A stretch of DNA of 6,046 nucleotides, taken from the NCBI GenBank assembly GCA_002254335.1, contig NIVA01000119.1:1-6046 (forward strand), in the 5' to 3' direction. Below, piece after piece: positions 5,156-6,046 of the stretch; position 1 is the first letter of the stretch; each line of letters starts with the position of its first letter. The translations under genes and the position numbers were made by a program. The stretch is from Bacteroidetes bacterium 4572_114 (GTDB lineage Bacteria > Bacteroidota > Bacteroidia > Bacteroidales > 4484-276). Under the pieces are notes generated by a model. That model saw nothing but the letters and a program-made list of their open reading frames with translations, was not told the DNA's origin and searched no databases.

Positions 5156-5231
5156 TCAGGGTTTGAATATGTTTATAAACCTCTACAAATATTTAGCCTA
5201 ACAATCAGTCTGTTATAAATTCAAACCCTGA
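5156..5231. repeat. 13-bp inverted repeat upstream of the C25 peptidase gene
   Basis: TCAGGGTTTGAAT (5156-5168) is exactly complementary to ATTCAAACCCTGA (5219-5231). The stem can continue with TTATAA (5173-5178) and TTATAA (5213-5218) after a small one-sided bulge. There is no T-run after it, so it is not an ordinary terminator. It ends about 20 bases before the candidate C25 promoter, where it could be a regulatory cruciform, part of a small RNA, or a miniature repeat. No flanking direct repeat was found. Confidence 0.5.
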
Positions 5232-5251
5232 CTTAATCACCTCATCAAACA

Positions 5252-5278
5252 TTGATCCCGAAAAAAAGTGTACTTTCA
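5252..5278 (+). promoter_or_regulatory. Candidate promoter of the C25 peptidase gene
   Basis: TTG (5252-5254), a 16-base spacer and TACTTTCA (5271-5278) give a near match to the Bacteroidota promoter, with C in place of the last G of TAnnTTTG. The A-run plus GTGTA block is shared with the trp leader promoter. It would give a 5' leader of about 40 bases, AT-rich and without a Shine-Dalgarno sequence. Confidence 0.45.
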
Positions 5279-5326
5279 TCGCCTGAAAATTACATTAAAA
5301 ATCACTCAACAAAACCTCACATCACT

Positions 5327-6046
5327 ATGAAAAAAATTTATCTTTTTCTCCTGCTTTTTGCGATCACCTGTGGCCTTAATGCCGCTTCAGGTTTCGATGT
5401 TACTTACAGCGAACCACAAAATGATGCCATGCAACTTGACTTTACGCTCGATGGCATCAATCTGGTACCGGTAACATTAAACGGGACAACCTACACGAAA
5501 ATTGAAACCCATTGCAGGTTGCACACCGAAAAATCCGGCTGGGCAGAACTTCCTCTGTTAACAGTGCCGGTCCAACTCGCGGCCAACAAGGACTACGACC
5601 TGGTTTTTACCGGCGGCGATTATATTGATTACCACCTTGATTTTCTGCTTGTCCCTTCACGGGGCGTGATCTACAGAGACCAGGACCCATCAACAATTCC
5701 TTATGTAATCGACCCAAATTCGATGACCGACAGGTTTTATCCTGTTGACCGTGCCCAAATGGTTTCCCCATACATAATAAAAGATGTACGTGGCACAACA
5801 GTATCAGTTTTTCCTTTTCAATACAATGCTGTTACCAACACACTCAGGGTTTATCAAACCATGACGGTGCAACTTGTAGAAAACAACGGTAAAGTGACCA
5901 ATCCCCTCCTTGTGAAAAACAAGCCCCCACTGCGGGAGATGATCGGCATTTACGAAAGTGTTTTTATTAATTTCGAGCCATCGGGCCATGACCTTTCTAT
6001 AGCCGATCATGGTGAAATCCTTGTCATCTGCACCGCACGCGATGAA
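5327..6046 (+). CDS. Gingipain-like peptidase C25, signal and propeptide part, 3'-truncated
   Basis: The frame opens at ATG 5327 and is still open at the last base, so 240 residues are seen and the rest lies beyond the window. Residues 1-20 form a Sec signal peptide (MKKIYLFLLLFAITCGLNAA; cleavage likely after about 19-20). Residues about 21-200 match the C25 propeptide: GWAELPLLTVPVQL, then a DRFYPVD segment, then the signature SPYIIKDVRGTTVSVFPFQY followed by NTLRVYQTMTVQL. A linker with LREMIGIYESVFINF leads to residues from about 228 (HGEILVICTARDE), which look like the first strand of the caspase-like C25 catalytic domain. The catalytic His and Cys are not in the window. Family members are secreted cysteine proteases, often cargo of the type IX system with a C-terminal sorting domain, which cannot be checked here. 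The propeptide would keep the enzyme inactive until export. PorU, a C25-family sortase, is a less likely alternative given the gingipain-like propeptide. Confidence 0.88.
   Translation, partial: MKKIYLFLLLFAITCGLNAASGFDVTYSEPQNDAMQLDFTLDGINLVPVTLNGTTYTKIETHCRLHTEKSGWAELPLLTVPVQLAANKDYDLVFTGGDYIDYHLDFLLVPSRGVIYRDQDPSTIPYVIDPNSMTDRFYPVDRAQMVSPYIIKDVRGTTVSVFPFQYNAVTNTLRVYQTMTVQLVENNGKVTNPLLVKNKPPLREMIGIYESVFINFEPSGHDLSIADHGEILVICTARDE

Noticed and set aside
5028..5231. CRISPR array
   Set aside because: The repeats are inverted, differ from each other and occur once each; there is no regular repeat-spacer series and no cas gene.
5607..6010. Minus-strand ORFs within the C25 gene (5607-5798 and 5804-6010)
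   Set aside because: Both are shadows of the plus-strand frame, which carries the signal peptide and propeptide motifs.

Overview
The window looks like chromosomal DNA of a Bacteroidota bacterium, probably of the Bacteroidia. The signs are: a lipoprotein/TPR family that, as I remember it, is largely restricted to that phylum, a gingipain-type (C25) secreted peptidase, AT-rich gene leaders without Shine-Dalgarno sequences, promoter-like TAnnTTTG boxes with an upstream TTG, and short GC-rich perfect palindromes between genes. The genus cannot be told from the sequence.

Layout. 1-828 (+) is the C-terminal part of a DUF6340-like protein with TPR-type helices. It converges, across a hairpin at 851-882, on a small DUF2007-type gene (939-1193, -). 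A gene-poor, AT-rich gap of about 860 bases follows (1194-2053). It holds one doubtful 60-residue ORF, scattered inverted repeats and two REP-like palindromes. An LptF/LptG-family permease of the lipopolysaccharide transporter lies at 2054-3139 (-), with its promoter at about 3183-3190. Divergent from it is the most informative unit of the window: a promoter (3314-3342), a 27-codon leader peptide with the Trp-rich core TWLWW (3369-3452), mutually exclusive antiterminator and terminator hairpins (terminator 3476-3515), a five-unit 8-base repeat leader, and a TrpB2-type tryptophan synthase beta chain (3598-4962). The stretch 4963-5326 has no gene but carries two long inverted repeats and a promoter. 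From 5327 to the window end runs a gingipain-like peptidase C25, comprising signal peptide, propeptide and the first residues of the catalytic domain; it is cut by the window.

How it works together. The genes do not form one pathway. The connected unit is leader peptide, attenuator and trpB. When charged tRNA-Trp is scarce, a ribosome should stall at the Trp codons of the leader, free the segment GTCGTCGTTA to pair with the terminator loop and 3' arm, and let transcription reach trpB. When tryptophan is plentiful the terminator forms. This ties an orphan TrpB2, whose physiological role is often uncertain, to tryptophan supply. The permease serves outer-membrane biogenesis, and the C25 protein is a probable exported protease, likely a type IX secretion cargo, though its sorting domain lies outside the window.
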